DNA from: Trichuris trichiura
Lineage: Eukaryota > Nematoda > Enoplea > Trichinellida > Trichuridae
Direction: 5' to 3'
DNA length: 64,000 nt
Assembly (NCBI GenBank): GCA_037903355.1
Contig: JBAJFE010000038.1
Span: 1,240,001-1,304,000, forward strand
Positions 45,863 to 56,731 of this stretch are shown here, one piece after another. The notes beneath the pieces were generated by a model. That model was not told the origin of the DNA, searched no databases, and saw only the letters and a list, made by a program, of their open reading frames with translations. Made by a program: the position numbers and the translations under genes. Each line of letters opens with the position of its first letter. Position 1 is the stretch's first letter.

Positions 45863-46319
45863 ATACAATCTTTCTGCGTTTTCTCTAACAATCTGCTCAT
45901 CCATTCGTTGGTAGGGCACTTGATATAAAAGCTAATGCCAAACACGAATAGTTTTCCTTAGTTCGGCAGAAATCGAGTGTTCAGTTTCCAGTAATATAAA
46001 GAACGACAAATTAGGTGACATTCCAATTGTTTTCACTTAAGGGTAGTTCTGCCGAAGAAAAAATTTCACTTAGAACTACAGTTACAAAGTTACACGAACT
46101 ACCTTAGTGCCAGCAGTCAGACCAACGACTACTAATCCTACACAAATCGATAGTGCATTCGATGAACCTAACAGAAAGCAGGAGCAATTTACCAATTCTA
46201 TAACGACGCTTTATCACACATCCAAATTTCGCCACGCCCTTCAACTGTGACCTACACTTTGAGTTCAATTACTAAACAACGTAACAATTTTTTATGCACA
46301 TTGTAGATTACAATTTAGT

Positions 46320-46372
46320 GGCCCTGAAAAGGGCCGTTTTGGGTCAAATAAAAGAACTGTTGCTCAGTCCTT
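46320..46372 (-). terminator. H2A mRNA 3' end: canonical stem-loop plus an upstream hairpin (unit 1)
   Basis: The stem-loop GGCCCTTTTCAGGGCC lies at 46335-46320. The upstream hairpin AAGGACTG-AGCAA-CAGTTCTT (46372-46352, 8 bp with one G-T) includes the last codons and the TGA stop. The 16-nt linker ends TGACCCAAAAC. The hairpin differs in sequence from those of H3, H4 and H2B. Confidence 0.88.
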
Positions 46373-46750
46373 TTTCGAAGCCTTCAACTCAGTTTTCTTT
46401 GGGAGAAGGCTTGCTTGTATATTCGGTAACACGCCACCTTGAGCAATTGTCACCCCTTTGAGGAACTTGCTCAGTTCTTCGTCATTTCGGATCGCCAACT
46501 GCAAATGACGTGGGATAATCCTAGTCTTCTTGTTATCACGAGCTGCATTGCCAGCCAATTCCAAAACTTCAGCTGTCAAGTATTCTATGACGGCAGCAAG
46601 GTAAACTGGAGCACCGGCTCCAATACGTTCAGCATAGTTTCCACGTCGAAGCAAACGATGAATACGTCCAACGGGAAACTGCAATCCTGCTCTGCTGCTT
46701 CGGCTCTTCGACTTGCCTTTCACTTTTCCACCTTTACCACGACCAGTCAT
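46364..46750 (-). CDS. Histone H2A (unit 1)
   Basis: 128 codons, intronless, canonical core histone. Starts [55 protein letters not shown] and [20 protein letters not shown] are the standard helices and acidic-patch residues. The C-terminus ([14 protein letters not shown]) has no SQ motif, so it is not H2A.X. Divergently paired with H2B across 206 bp. The protein is identical in unit 2. Confidence 0.98.
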   Translation of the reverse strand: MTGRGKGGKVKGKSKSRSSRAGLQFPVGRIHRLLRRGNYAERIGAGAPVYLAAVIEYLTAEVLELAGNAARDNKKTRIIPRHLQLAIRNDEELSKFLKGVTIAQGGVLPNIQASLLPKKTELKASKKD

Positions 46751-46956
46751 AATGTCAGCTTACCAACACCAAACAAATGGCAATGACTAACCTTCGAAAT
46801 AAGGTAGTGTATAAATAACTTGGTAAATATGTCACTCGACCGCTCTTGGCTCGCCGTCGAGCCTTGATTAGTCAACGTTCAGCTGTGTACCCTGCCCCTC
46901 GCCTACTTAATGTCCTGTCGGAAGCGTAATTCTCATTACTCCTTGGTTCGTTTGTC
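46751..46956. promoter_or_regulatory. Shared divergent H2A/H2B promoter (unit 1)
   Basis: 206 bp between the two start codons. TGTATAAATAAC at 46808-46819 gives a TATA-like box readable on either strand and lies about 60 nt upstream of the H2A start codon. A GATTAGTCAAC element lies near 46865. Unit 2 keeps the same arrangement at 62597-62802 with a handful of substitutions. Confidence 0.6.
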
Positions 46957-47328
46957 ATGGCTGGTAAGGCTGTGCTGAAAGGCGTAAAGAAGGCTGGCAA
47001 GGCTCAGAAAGTTACGAAGGGTGGAGACAAGAAAAGGAGGAAGTCAAGGAAGGAGTCGTTCGCTACGTACATATACAAGGTTCTCAAGCAAGTTCATCCC
47101 GACACAGGAATCAGTAGCAAGGCGATGTCAATAATGAATAGCTTTGTGAATGATGTGTTCGATCGAATTGGTGCCGAGGCATCTCGCCTGGCTCACTACA
47201 ACAACCGACATACGATCAGTTCGAGAGAAATCCAAACTGCCGTCCGTCTTTTGCTTCCGGGAGAGCTGAGCAAGCATGCTGTCAGCGAAGGAACAAAGGC
47301 AGTGACGAAGTACACCAGCGCTAAGTAG
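46957..47328 (+). CDS. Histone H2B (unit 1)
   Basis: 123 codons, intronless. Short basic N-terminal tail ([19 protein letters not shown]), then [40 protein letters not shown] and the end [14 protein letters not shown] with the ubiquitination-site lysine (AVTKYTS). The protein is identical in unit 2. The stop is followed at once by the hairpin at 47329. Confidence 0.98.
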   Translation: MAGKAVLKGVKKAGKAQKVTKGGDKKRRKSRKESFATYIYKVLKQVHPDTGISSKAMSIMNSFVNDVFDRIGAEASRLAHYNNRHTISSREIQTAVRLLLPGELSKHAVSEGTKAVTKYTSAK

Positions 47329-47376
47329 GCGGCAACATCGTTGCTGCTATGACCCCAAACGGCCCTTTTCAGGGCC
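47329..47376 (+). terminator. H2B mRNA 3' end: canonical stem-loop plus an upstream hairpin (unit 1)
   Basis: Directly after the TAG stop, GCGGCAAC-ATC-GTTGCTGC (47329-47347) forms an 8-bp hairpin with one G-T pair and a 3-nt loop. After the linker TATGACCCCAAAC comes the canonical GGCCCTTTTCAGGGCC (47361-47376), then ACTAAATT, which also follows the H2A stem-loop. Confidence 0.9.
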
Positions 47377-47950
47377 ACTAAATTGAACGCAACAGAATGT
47401 GCAACTTTTGCGCTTTGTAACTGTAGCGTAAACGCGCGATACTGTTTTTCAATGTACAGTCAGTTTTTATCACGTAACCTTGCCTGAGCTTTGGGAGTCC
47501 ATTTTTTGATCTGTGAGATCGGCGCGGGTGGAATTAGGCTCAGTGCGTCTTAGCTGAAAGTGTTACCCTTATGAAGCGGGTTACAATGTTTATCACAAAG
47601 GTATATTTTCCAAACGTGTTTTACATTGAGCGTTCAGGCAGCAGCTACTAGTGCACGTTGGGAGGAGCTCTAACAGTAAGAAGCATTAACCTGTCCAACC
47701 AAGCGGAAAGTGAAGTACCGATTTTCGGCACGCGTTTGAGTAATATCAGTTCTCTTTCTTTAACCGTTTGAGACTGACTGCTAGAGGTTGCGAGTAGTAG
47801 TTGTCAAAATGTTGAAACCTGTTGCTCATACATTCTTTACCTTGTAAACTTTAAAAAAGTTATCTTTTCTAGTCAGGCGTATTAGGTAGTTTCAGTTCTG
47901 CATCAAGTGGCTATGCGATTTTCGTATTTCCAACTGACGCGCAAAATATA

Positions 47951-49836
47951 CCGTATATTACCACGCATAAGCAGCGATGCAACAGTTGCGCAAGTCTAGA
48001 TTCTGATCAACGGCCATTCAACTGAAAGTGCAAAAACTGATCAGCTAGTCAGCGTAGGCGAGAAATGAATTGTGAATCGTCTATTGTTGTGTAAAACACG
48101 AATGAACAGATTGTAGAAGCGGAAAGAAAGGATGATGCACTAAAGCTAACAGTGCCACTTTTGATTTGAACAGGGCAGAAATGGAGCACTTTGCTTTATA
48201 ACAGTCTTTGCTCCACGCCTTTATAACGAACTGGCACAGCAAGCTGACGATCATTCATGCTGGCTGTGTACGTCTGATCCATTCTTTCCACTCTTCTCGC
48301 ACGTAGTCTTTAAAGGGCTTATTAATGCAGACGTGCGGCTGCATAGCTTTTCCTTTTTCATCGCTCACGTGCAGAATGCAATAAGTAAAACTGAAGCTTA
48401 TTCAGTCACACTTGCTACTGAGCTATTTTAATGAGAAGAAGTGTGTTCAAACTGTCAATGCTCCTAGAAGCGACTTAGGTTCAAGTTGTTGTTCAACAGT
48501 TCGACAACACATGGTTACTATCATCTAACATGCCGCGTTACTCTTGTCTGTCTGAGGCAGCAAAGGATGGGAAATCACAGCTCCTTGACACGGCTTGACC
48601 TCTATCGATGATATCTGTAAGCTCAATCGACGACGGCTGCACGCTCAGTCGGTGGGTGCTCCTGCAGCTGTAAGTATGCGCAATGGCTGTTGAAGTTTCA
48701 TGATAACGCTGCTTGACCTTTATCGAGGATGACTAAAAGCTCGGTTCTGAGCGGGCGCACAGTTCTCATCGATTCAGCTAACAATTATCATTGATATAGG
48801 TCAAGCAGCGTTATCATCAAACTTCAACAGCCATTGCGCATACTTACAGGTGCAGGAGCACCCACTGACTGAGCGTGCAGCCGTCATCGGTTGAGCTTAC
48901 AGATATCATCGATAGAGGTCACGCCGTGTTATCATCAAACTTCAAGGAGCTGTGATTTCCCATCCTTTGCTGCATCAGACAGACCGTGACATGTTAGCTG
49001 ATAGTAACCAAAGAGGATGAAATGTGTTGTTCTTTCGCCGAACTGTTGAACAGTTTACAAAAAATTAGGCGGTGCTACCTAAGCTTTGGCACTTAAAGTG
49101 GGATGAAGTTGCTTCTACGGACGACTGTGCTTCGTTGGTTCAAACGTAACAGTGGTGTACTGGGACAGTTTGAACACACTTGCTTTCCTCATTTTCTCTA
49201 AATTTGTCTCCACGTAACGTATCACTCTCTCAGTAGCAACTGAAAAAACCATGTGACTAAGGAAGAATAAGTTTCCTTAACCTTATTGCATTCTGCACGT
49301 GAGCGATGAAAAAGGAAAAGCTATGCAACGTCTGCATTAATAAGCCCTTTAAAGACTAATGCGAGAAGAGTGGAAAGAATTTACACAGCCAACGAATGCG
49401 AATCGCTCAGCTTGCTGTGCCAACGTGGAAAAGTAAAAACGGAAACTGCTGTGCTCCAACTGCCAAACAGTGACTGTTAGCTTTACCGTTTTGGCACAAA
49501 TGTTTTCGGCGTCATGTATCCTTTCTTTCCGCTTCTACAATCTGTTCATTCGTGTTTTACATGCAACAGTTGTAATAGACGTCCAATAAACCTATTCAAC
49601 ACAATTCATTTCTCGTAGCCTACGCAATGCTCTACAACGCGCGCTAAGCAGCAGCTGATCAGTTTTTGCGTTGCACTTTGGGCAAGACAGTTTCAATTGA
49701 ATGGCCGACTAGCATTCACGGAAAACTGACAAATCAGAATTGATCTAGACTTGAGCAATGAACGTCATCGTTGCTGGCCAATCATTACCATCCTTTGCTA
49801 ACCCAGGGGGGAGTTCTTATGCGTGGTAATATACGG
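47951..49836. mobile_element. 1.9-kb palindromic (foldback) element with TA duplication, unit 1 only
   Basis: The ends CCGTATATTACCACGCATAA and its inverse TTATGCGTGGTAATATACGG are flanked by TA; unit 2 has the empty site (CAAAATATATTTGCAC near 63795). The whole element is an inverted repeat centred near 48757: for instance AGATTGTAGAAGCGGAAAGA at 48110 is mirrored by the inverse near 49525, and GACCTCTATCGATGATATCTG by the inverse near 48900. The right arm is longer (about 1080 versus 800 bp) because of extra inserts. There is no open frame of note. Non-autonomous DNA transposon; superfamily not identified, but TA duplication fits Tc1/mariner-related families. Confidence 0.85.
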
Positions 49837-50351
49837 TATTTGCACACATGCAATCAACAGTTGTCATTCGGCTACGGTAACGAAATGCCATCTAGTTAAA
49901 GCACGATTGTGTCGCGCTGATGCATTAGTGTGCACTTTCCTTTGACAAAGCATAGTTTGCTCAGTCAGCTGACCTTCATTCTTGCACGCTGAGGTGGATA
50001 AATGGGACATCGAAGCTTATTATCACAACTTGAGCTATTAATAGAAGAACACTGCAATGCTCCTAGCGACTATTCAGTTGTTGCTGACTGTGAGCTGGTC
50101 GACCATTGCATAGCAGAACTGCACAAGTTCAAGTAAGCATTTAGGAGAGCTGTAGCACAGTTTCTGGTTCTAATGGTTTCTTAGTTAACAGTGTTCACAT
50201 TATTTGTTATCAGGAAATGTTAAACCGCCGCTGATTTACTATCAACGTTAAATCCGGTGAAAGAGCCAATACTGTCAGTAACGCAGAAAACGAAGGAAAA
50301 TTCACCGCGTCGTACAAATAATTATTTAAAAAGTAAATAACGAAGATGCTG

Positions 50352-50520
50352 TAACTTGCTGACGACAAAAACGGAACGTTTTGAAAACTTCGATAAAGCT
50401 CTTAGTTGTTGTTCCACAAATCATCCTAATAATCTCATATCCGTTTGTTAGTAGAGCAGACTTTTAGTTGAACTACAGAAACAATAGCAGAACGAACGGG
50501 AATAAGTAAAAGACTTTGAT
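50352..50520 (+). mobile_element. Old Penelope-derived fragment
   Basis: Begins with the ribozyme-like core at 50359 and continues with ATCCGTTTGTTAGTAGAGCA, ACTACAGAAACAATAGCAGA and CGAACGGGAATAAGTAAAAG, the order seen in the intact copy at 55673-55863. Many substitutions indicate age. One arm only. Confidence 0.55.
50356..50392 (+). ncRNA. Hammerhead-like core with fully replaced helix II
   Basis: Plus strand: CTGACGA, CA, AAAAC / GTTTT with loop GGAAC, GAAAACT. Both strands of helix II differ from the GG-rich helices of the other copies yet still pair over 5 bp. The stretch after GAA is no longer self-complementary, so this copy is probably inactive. Confidence 0.35.
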
Positions 50521-51194
50521 CCATTGAACTGCATTCAAGGGGCGCTAAACCCAAGCGTGCGCTGTAGTTTACTTCTTAGACTGCGGAAAACAGAGCTGAT
50601 TATTTTTTTATGGTATCTTAGCGCCTTATAATTCATTTCTCGCTGTGGACAGTCTGCACGTTTGACTTTACTATACGAACATTCTTCTATAACGTCGATG
50701 CTTATTTCAGTGAACGACTAAGTTGTTTCATTCGCTTGATTCTGTTTCGACATGGAGAAACCATTTAGCTAGAACTTTGTTCTACCGTTGGGTATGTGCA
50801 AGAAAGATAGACTTTCTAATGTCTGCCTACGGAAATAGCAAATTTAAGTGTCGAAGTGCGTGTAGACGTGAAAGTGAACGTGGAAGAACCTGACAAAAGC
50901 ATCCCAGGCAGTAACTGCATCAACAGGAAATTTGCGCAGTACATTTCGTTGACAAACACCGAAAAGGTCACAGTTACTTTTTCGATAGACTTACGCCTAA
51001 TGAAACTTTGAAGTTCTTACTTCGTGAGAATCGAAGATTTTAGCATCTTAATTTGAAAAAGTCACCAGTTTTTAGGTCGTATTATTAGAAGTAATCCTAT
51101 TCGAACTGCTGTTATTCAAGCCTGACCTTACTCTGTTACAAATGGATTTGAACATACATTTTTTCTTTCTTCCTCAGTCATTTTCAGATTTATT

Positions 51195-51420
51195 CTAATG
51201 AATTTAACGGAACAGAAAGGCACCATTTGAGCGTTTATTGCTCTGGTCATTGACAAGAGCCATAATATCTGCCGTAACGGACGTTTGGCTCGTCGCCAAA
51301 AATTCAAGAATGACTGCCGCCATAGAAGTTGTTTTCTCACGTCTCAGCACGTGTTCATGTCGATCTGAGACAAAGGAACAACCAGAAATTAGGGCACCAA
51401 TGTCGACCGCAGGTCAGTAC
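51195..51420 (-). repeat. Recurring protein-like spacer block, copy E
   Basis: The minus strand reads DIGALISGCSFVSDRHEHVL, RREKTTSMAAVILEFLATSQ and TSVTADIMALVNDQSN without a stop. This is the most complete copy and the best query for a search. AAATTAGGGCACCAATG lies at its upstream side. Confidence 0.4.
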
Positions 51421-52152
51421 GCTTGCGCAGACGCCAATACAACAATGGAACATTGTCGACCTTTGCCGATCCCTTAAAAACGGAAACCATACAACGCGCT
51501 AGAAAACAAAGTGTTTCTTCAAGTATTAATACATTCTGGATTAGGACCTTCAGAAAGTATAAGATGCAGACACTAACGTGTGTTTTGATGGACATACTGT
51601 TGTCTAGGAGCGCTTCTGTCTTTGAATAAACGCAGTTTACTGAAGAAAGAACATTTCTATCTGGTTCCATGGATGTACCTTCCAGGGGCGGTGGCATTTA
51701 GATGGTTGCGCTATGGTACAATTTATGCATGTTTGTCTGCGTATAGCTGTGCGGCAAAATTCCGGAAACTGCATAACCCATTACATACCATAAGGAAAAC
51801 GTAGTTTTGATAGAACAGTATGTTGCTTATAGTGTTTGTATGCTTCAATATTCAGCATAAAAAATTATCCAAACACGTAAAACACGTTTAGTTTAAAAGA
51901 ATGCACCTCCGCAGTAAGAAGGTGGGGTAGAGTCTTGCAGAATATAACTGTTGGTGGTGCGACAGCCGCTCTTGGACGTAAAGAGTGCACGAAAACTACT
52001 TCCGCTTTGTGCGCTCCCTTTCCAAGCGGGAATGCGCACGCGTACTTTGTTTAAATAACCAGAACAGCAAGGTATTTCATCGAGTTTTTCAAACGAGCAT
52101 CAGCAGCGTAAAAAAGATTTTCCGCCGCTGTTGTAAAAGTGGAAGTGAGTTT

Positions 52153-52400
52153 CATTTTGGCTTCTTTTGTACGGATTTTCTGTCCCGTTGAATAAACTTT
52201 TATTAATAAACTTTTCTTAATAAAATGTCCGTAGCTTTCGGGTCCGAACTTGACCCGTCATCAGCGGTCTAAGGATTAACGTATGACGATTTTATTAAGA
52301 AAAGTTTATTAATAAAAGTTTATTCAACGGGACACAGAAAATCCGTACAAAAGAAGCCAAAATGAAATTATTTGGTCCCGTACGAAGACATTATATCTTC
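52153..52400. mobile_element. Penelope-derived foldback in unit 2, 18-bp TSD
   Basis: AAAAGTGGAAGTGAGTTT is present on both sides (52135-52152 and 52401-52418), once in unit 1 near 33510. The 248-bp insert has the same arms as the element at 36322 but lacks the internal ORF tail. One outer end reads TATCTTC in both, fixing the family's end. Confidence 0.9.
52230..52268 (-). ncRNA. Hammerhead-ribozyme-like core
   Basis: Minus strand: CCG-CTGATGA-C, GGGTC, loop, GACCC with GAA-AGCT, A, CGG, essentially the same as the copy at 36438 with one loop change (TTCA to TTCG). Confidence 0.45.
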
Positions 52401-52654
52401 AAAAGTGGAAGTGAGTTTTCATAAAAAGAAAGTGCTTAGGACGGCTGCAGCTATTTTATAAACGCAAATCGAATCGTCGTTTCTTAAAACAGCAAGTTCA
52501 GCAACTGTAAACCTTGTAACCGTTTCCGTACACTTACATTACTGACATTAGAAGCAGCGAGTGGAACTTCGTTCCTTCTGCAGCAGACTAGGTTCCATCA
52601 ACATTGTAGTTCGCGTGAACGTTCGGTACGAAGACTAAGTGCGTAAGTTTAAAA

Positions 52655-53455
52655 CATAGTTTCTCAACCTTTTTTGCCCCAGGGCCCCCTAGGCCTTTTC
52701 AGGGCCCCCTGGACTCGCCAGGGCTTACGGATGCACCCTTGTCTGTTAGTGCCCACAGCTTTCTTGCTTTGGCCGCTCCTGTCGCCCCGCCTAGAGTCCG
52801 CGTGAATAATAGAAAAGGACCACTACAAGTGCTGTTTGTTAAGCGCATACCACGGGGGAAGGAATGGAAGGGTACGCTTCTATGAGTCGAGGGAAAAAGT
52901 GGGGAATGTGCGACGGAAAAGCCGTACGTACGGGAATATATTACCGGCTGCTATTGTGTGACGAACGGTCGGATGGAATGAGTTGCTCTGATGTTCCGTT
53001 CGCAAAAACTGAAGGGTACGGCGCTTGTTTGCACTGCACGAGAAGGAATAGAATAACAAGTTTTTATGGGTTGATAGAAGGGTGTGCAGATGGAACACAT
53101 TTCTGCGAACTGCTCGCTACCGAAAGGCCAAGGGCTTTTTAGAAGCACGCCATGCACAGAGACTTTTTAGAAGCATACCGGGCAGGAGGAAATGTAAAAG
53201 CATGTTTTTCATTGGCTCCTAGAGAAGAAAGATAACGTCAACCCGTCCTGACTTTGCAATGGAACTTTTTCCGTTGGGCTGCCAACGCCTTCCCGTTAGT
53301 GACAAATAGGCCCACCGTATTACTTTCCTACGCTACTTATTAGCGCTGAACTGTTGATTGGGACAATCTCCTGCCGCATTATCCTCCAGGGCCCTCCTAA
53401 AATCTTGCAGGGCCCCCTAGGGGGAGGGGCCGAAGGCTCACGTTGAGAAACACTG
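52655..53455. mobile_element. Non-autonomous hAT element in unit 2, 8-bp TSD
   Basis: GTTTAAAA is duplicated (52647-52654 and 53456-53463) and single in unit 1 near 33750. The ends CATAGTTTCTCAAC and GTTGAGAAACACTG are imperfect inverted repeats of the hAT type (CAGTG-TTCTCAAC). The 801-bp interior contains repeated GGGCCCCCT blocks near both ends and a 92-codon open frame (52864-53142) that I do not recognise. No transposase. Confidence 0.85.
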
Positions 53456-53463
53456 GTTTAAAA

Positions 53464-53903
53464 GGACGAGTGAAAGTTCTGGCGAAATCAATGCTCGTGA
53501 CGAAATAGCTGACATTCTAGGGACATTGAAAGATGTCTTAGTATCGGATGTATGTGACAGTCGTGATACGGAAATATGTTTAGTTGGCATCAACGAACAT
53601 CTGCAAGCTGATCAAGAAGATAAAGTTAAAAAACATATGAAGTTGCTTCTATACAGTAAAACTCCTCAATGCTTGGAAATTCCTGTGAAATGGTTTGAGA
53701 GGCAAGAAAAAATTTTCTTCAAAACGGCTGTTGCGTTTGGAAAGCATCTGTCCAGAAATAGCCAAGAAGCGCTTGAAAGCTTTGAAACACGTGCGCTAAG
53801 TACTTTTGTAAAACAAAGTTCAATTTTTGTTGCCGATTCAACTCTTAGACCTATCGTACATTTACAAACGCATTCGGCAAACGGACTTTACAAAAAAAAG
53901 TAA
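53464..53903 (+). pseudogene. Unrecognised open frame interrupted by a hAT insertion upstream
   Basis: From about 53464 the plus strand reads SESSGEINARDEIADILGTL, VLVSDVCDSRDTEICLVGIN and LESFETRALSTFVKQSSIFV without a stop to 53901, roughly 146 codons. Its composition looks protein-like, but the unit 1 copy (33756-34195) is frameshifted and the hAT element sits at its 5' side. I do not know the family. It may be an old transposon or retrogene fragment carried in the array. Confidence 0.3.
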
Positions 53904-54743
53904 AATAAATGGAAAACAAGAGGAAATTTTGTTACTCAGAATTTCGTTTATAAGCGCTTCCCATGATTTTATTCAGGCAGCACAAACGCGGTTGAGATTA
54001 CACTTGAAAATCGTTCGGATCCGATCTCGTAAACCGCCTCACCGTCACACTGTAAATTTCCTGCCCTTACTTGGACGTTTGTGCGTAAACATAAGACTTA
54101 TTTTGGATTAGGCTTACAGCGCAAAACAAAATAAGCGGTGGCCGCACTAGACAGCGCAGCTCAGCATGACATGCTCGGACGTGACCCGAAGTTTTCTAGT
54201 CGGTGGGGCAACAAAGTGATAAGAAATCTTTGCTTAGGGCATATCTAGTAAGAACAAAAGTTAACTTTTTCTTCCTCTGCGAATTTAGCAATTTGTTGAA
54301 AATGTAACCACGGGATCAACCTTCCTACTGTAAGTTTGCAGGTTATCCTGTTCTGCCGTTAACTAAGCTCAAGTCCAAAAATTTGGTTTATATTTCCTTA
54401 GGATTAGGTAAAGGCTGTACAAAACACCCGATCACAAGCACAATACGATGACCGCATGCTTGCCGCGAGAAACTTGCATTTCTGCGGCACGTGGCAATTA
54501 AGCGCCGACACCGGCGATAGCGCCGCACAATTAGCCTAGCCTACAAAGTAGGACAGAATAGAATACCTTCGGCGGGTTATCACCGATTTCACGCTGACGA
54601 CTTAGTCAGCGGCTTATATGCAATTCTTACAATTAACAAGACTACGTTCATGCAGCTTTTCTGTTGCACAAAAGCGACATTGCGTTGCGAAAATTACTCG
54701 GTGAATTGCTATCACCGCTCAGTTGCAGTTGAAATCATTTGGT

Positions 54744-54792
54744 GGCCCTGAAAAGGGCCGTTTGGGGTCAAAATAAGGAGACTTTCGCCTCC
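54744..54792 (-). terminator. H3 mRNA 3' end: canonical stem-loop plus an upstream hairpin (unit 2)
   Basis: Stem-loop at 54759-54744. The hairpin after the stop reads GGAGGC-GAAA-GTCTCC (54792-54777). Compared with unit 1 one stem base changed (A to G), turning an A-T pair into G-T, so pairing is kept. Confidence 0.9.
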
Positions 54793-55221
<429 letters not shown>

Positions 55222-55672
55222 TCACAACAACCAAACTTGATCAGGAAAAACCACCAAACTGACTTTGTCAAGGCAGAGCAGACGAGCCTTTAACTTTCCT
55301 GCAATGCTATTGGACGATAGTTGACCTAAGGCGCAACTAGCGATCGATAATGATAAGCGCGATTCGCCAAATGGTTGGAAATTTCCGGTTTGTCTGTACA
55401 AATGTCTGCCCATTCGCTATTATTGCTTTTGTTCCTGAGGGAAGAAACCAGCTGCTCGAGAGGAAAATAGGCAAAGGTTGAGGGTTGCATTGTCCAAACG
55501 GCGTGCGCGCTACTGCGTTTGACCTACGATCAACATTAGTGCCCTAATTTCTGGCAGTTCCTTTCTGTGAAATCTACATGGACAGCTGTTGAGACGTCCG
55601 CAAACAAGTTCTATGGCGTCGGTCTCGTTTGAATTCTTGGCAACGAGCCAAATGTTTCTCACAGCAGATGTT

Positions 55673-55863
55673 GGTGACCCGACTCACTGACGACGGAACT
55701 AGAGCGTTCCGAAAGCTTTGAACAATAAAAAAGTTGAGTGCGTTGATATCTGTACTTTTCTTAATAACGGTTCATCCATCCGTTGGTAGAGCAGTTGTTT
55801 AGTTTAATTACAGATAACAGCACAACGAAAAAACGGGAAAAGCCGTAGAAGACCTTACAACCA
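55673..55863 (+). mobile_element. Single-arm Penelope-derived insertion in unit 2, 10-bp TSD
   Basis: AGCAGATGTT is duplicated (55663-55672 and 55864-55873) and single in unit 1 near 35970. The 191-bp insert is one arm only, not a foldback: it begins GGTGACCCGACTCA-CTGACGA and ends ACGGGAAAAGCCGTAGAAGA then CCTTACAACCA. It defines the minimal unit that is doubled head-to-head in the foldback at 38006. Confidence 0.9.
55684..55722 (+). ncRNA. Hammerhead-ribozyme-like core at the 5' end of a 191-bp insertion
   Basis: Plus strand: TCA-CTGACGA-C, GGAAC / GTTCC with loop TAGAGC, GAA-AGCT, T, TGA. It lies 14 nt from the element's 5' end, so self-cleavage would release an RNA starting close to the insertion boundary. 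Confidence 0.5.
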
Positions 55864-56731
55864 AGCAGATGTTATGGCGTTTATTTTGATAAGCGCCGTC
55901 GTATCTGCTGATGAACGAGATAATAACCGCTCGGATGGTTGGTTTACACTACATGCCTGCCTTTCTTAAATTATTCTACTGCGTTGACAACTGAAAAATA
56001 AAAAGAAAAATGAGAAAGCTTTTGTAACAGTAACAAAATAACGAGAAAACCAAAGAAATGATGTAGAAAGGCATTGCTGTGAGCAGATAAGATTCTCTGA
56101 AATAACTTCTACATTGTAGACACTTTTGTTTTGAAAACTTTTTCCAACCAATTACTGAGATTGCTGGAATCTCGGTGAAACTAAAATTGCACACTTTTAT
56201 GGAAAGGATTTGTTCCAGTAGTTAATCGACCGCAGTATTTGTATCGCTGGAATGATCAAATGGTGAATCTGCGAAGATCGAATTGCCCAGAGGTTAATTA
56301 TTTGATCTCCGTAACTGTTCGGATCTTGGGCTATTCTCTTCTGAAGGTTAAGCTCTGAGGTATGAGGGCCCGAAGGTATGAGAGCACCAAATACGACGGC
56401 CATAATGTGGCCATCTTTTCAATGAGGAAATACAACAGATGTTCGATTATCCAAACGGGACAGCAGTCAGAAAGCTTTTAAGAGTAGAACTTTGGACGCT
56501 ATTGCTGATGAAGAGAATGTAGTAGAAATACTTAAAACCTTAATTGCATACGCCGAGCTACGTGCTGGCTCGTTTCTGCGTTGACGACCAGAGATGTTCC
56601 TTTGGTGATGAGATTTTACTGTTAGCCGCGTTTGTTTTTGGCTGTTATGAAGTTGGAAAATTTCTTGCATGGTCCCCTGCTATCGTACCACTTCGCCGAA
56701 CAGTTCAAGTAAATGTAGTGCAATATACATA

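Larger units (their letters stand above)
44260..45930 (-). mobile_element. Penelope-like retroelement copy with inverted terminal arms, RT deleted
   Basis: Arms 44372-44545 and 45720-45921 are inverted copies (GGATGAACAAATTGTTAGAA, GTTTCGGAACTGCTCTTGTT, GTTATATAGCAC and AGGGCGCAGCAT blocks on the left), each with a hammerhead-like core. Between them on the minus strand lie the N-terminal and the C-terminal parts of a Penelope ORF. Inverted pseudo-LTRs are a known arrangement for this class. It lies in the part of unit 1 that unit 2 lacks. Confidence 0.85.
55535..55978 (+). repeat. Recurring protein-like spacer block, copy A (unit 2), split by an insertion
   Basis: Counterpart of 35839-36062. 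It keeps NISALISGSSFL but then has a TGA, and a Penelope-derived element (55673-55863) interrupts it after the SQ-like segment. Non-coding in its present form. Confidence 0.35.

Noticed and set aside
52685..52705. Histone 3' stem-loop in the hAT element as a real processing site
   Set aside because: The stem lacks one C and cannot pair fully, and no histone gene lies directly upstream; kept only as a low-interest finding.
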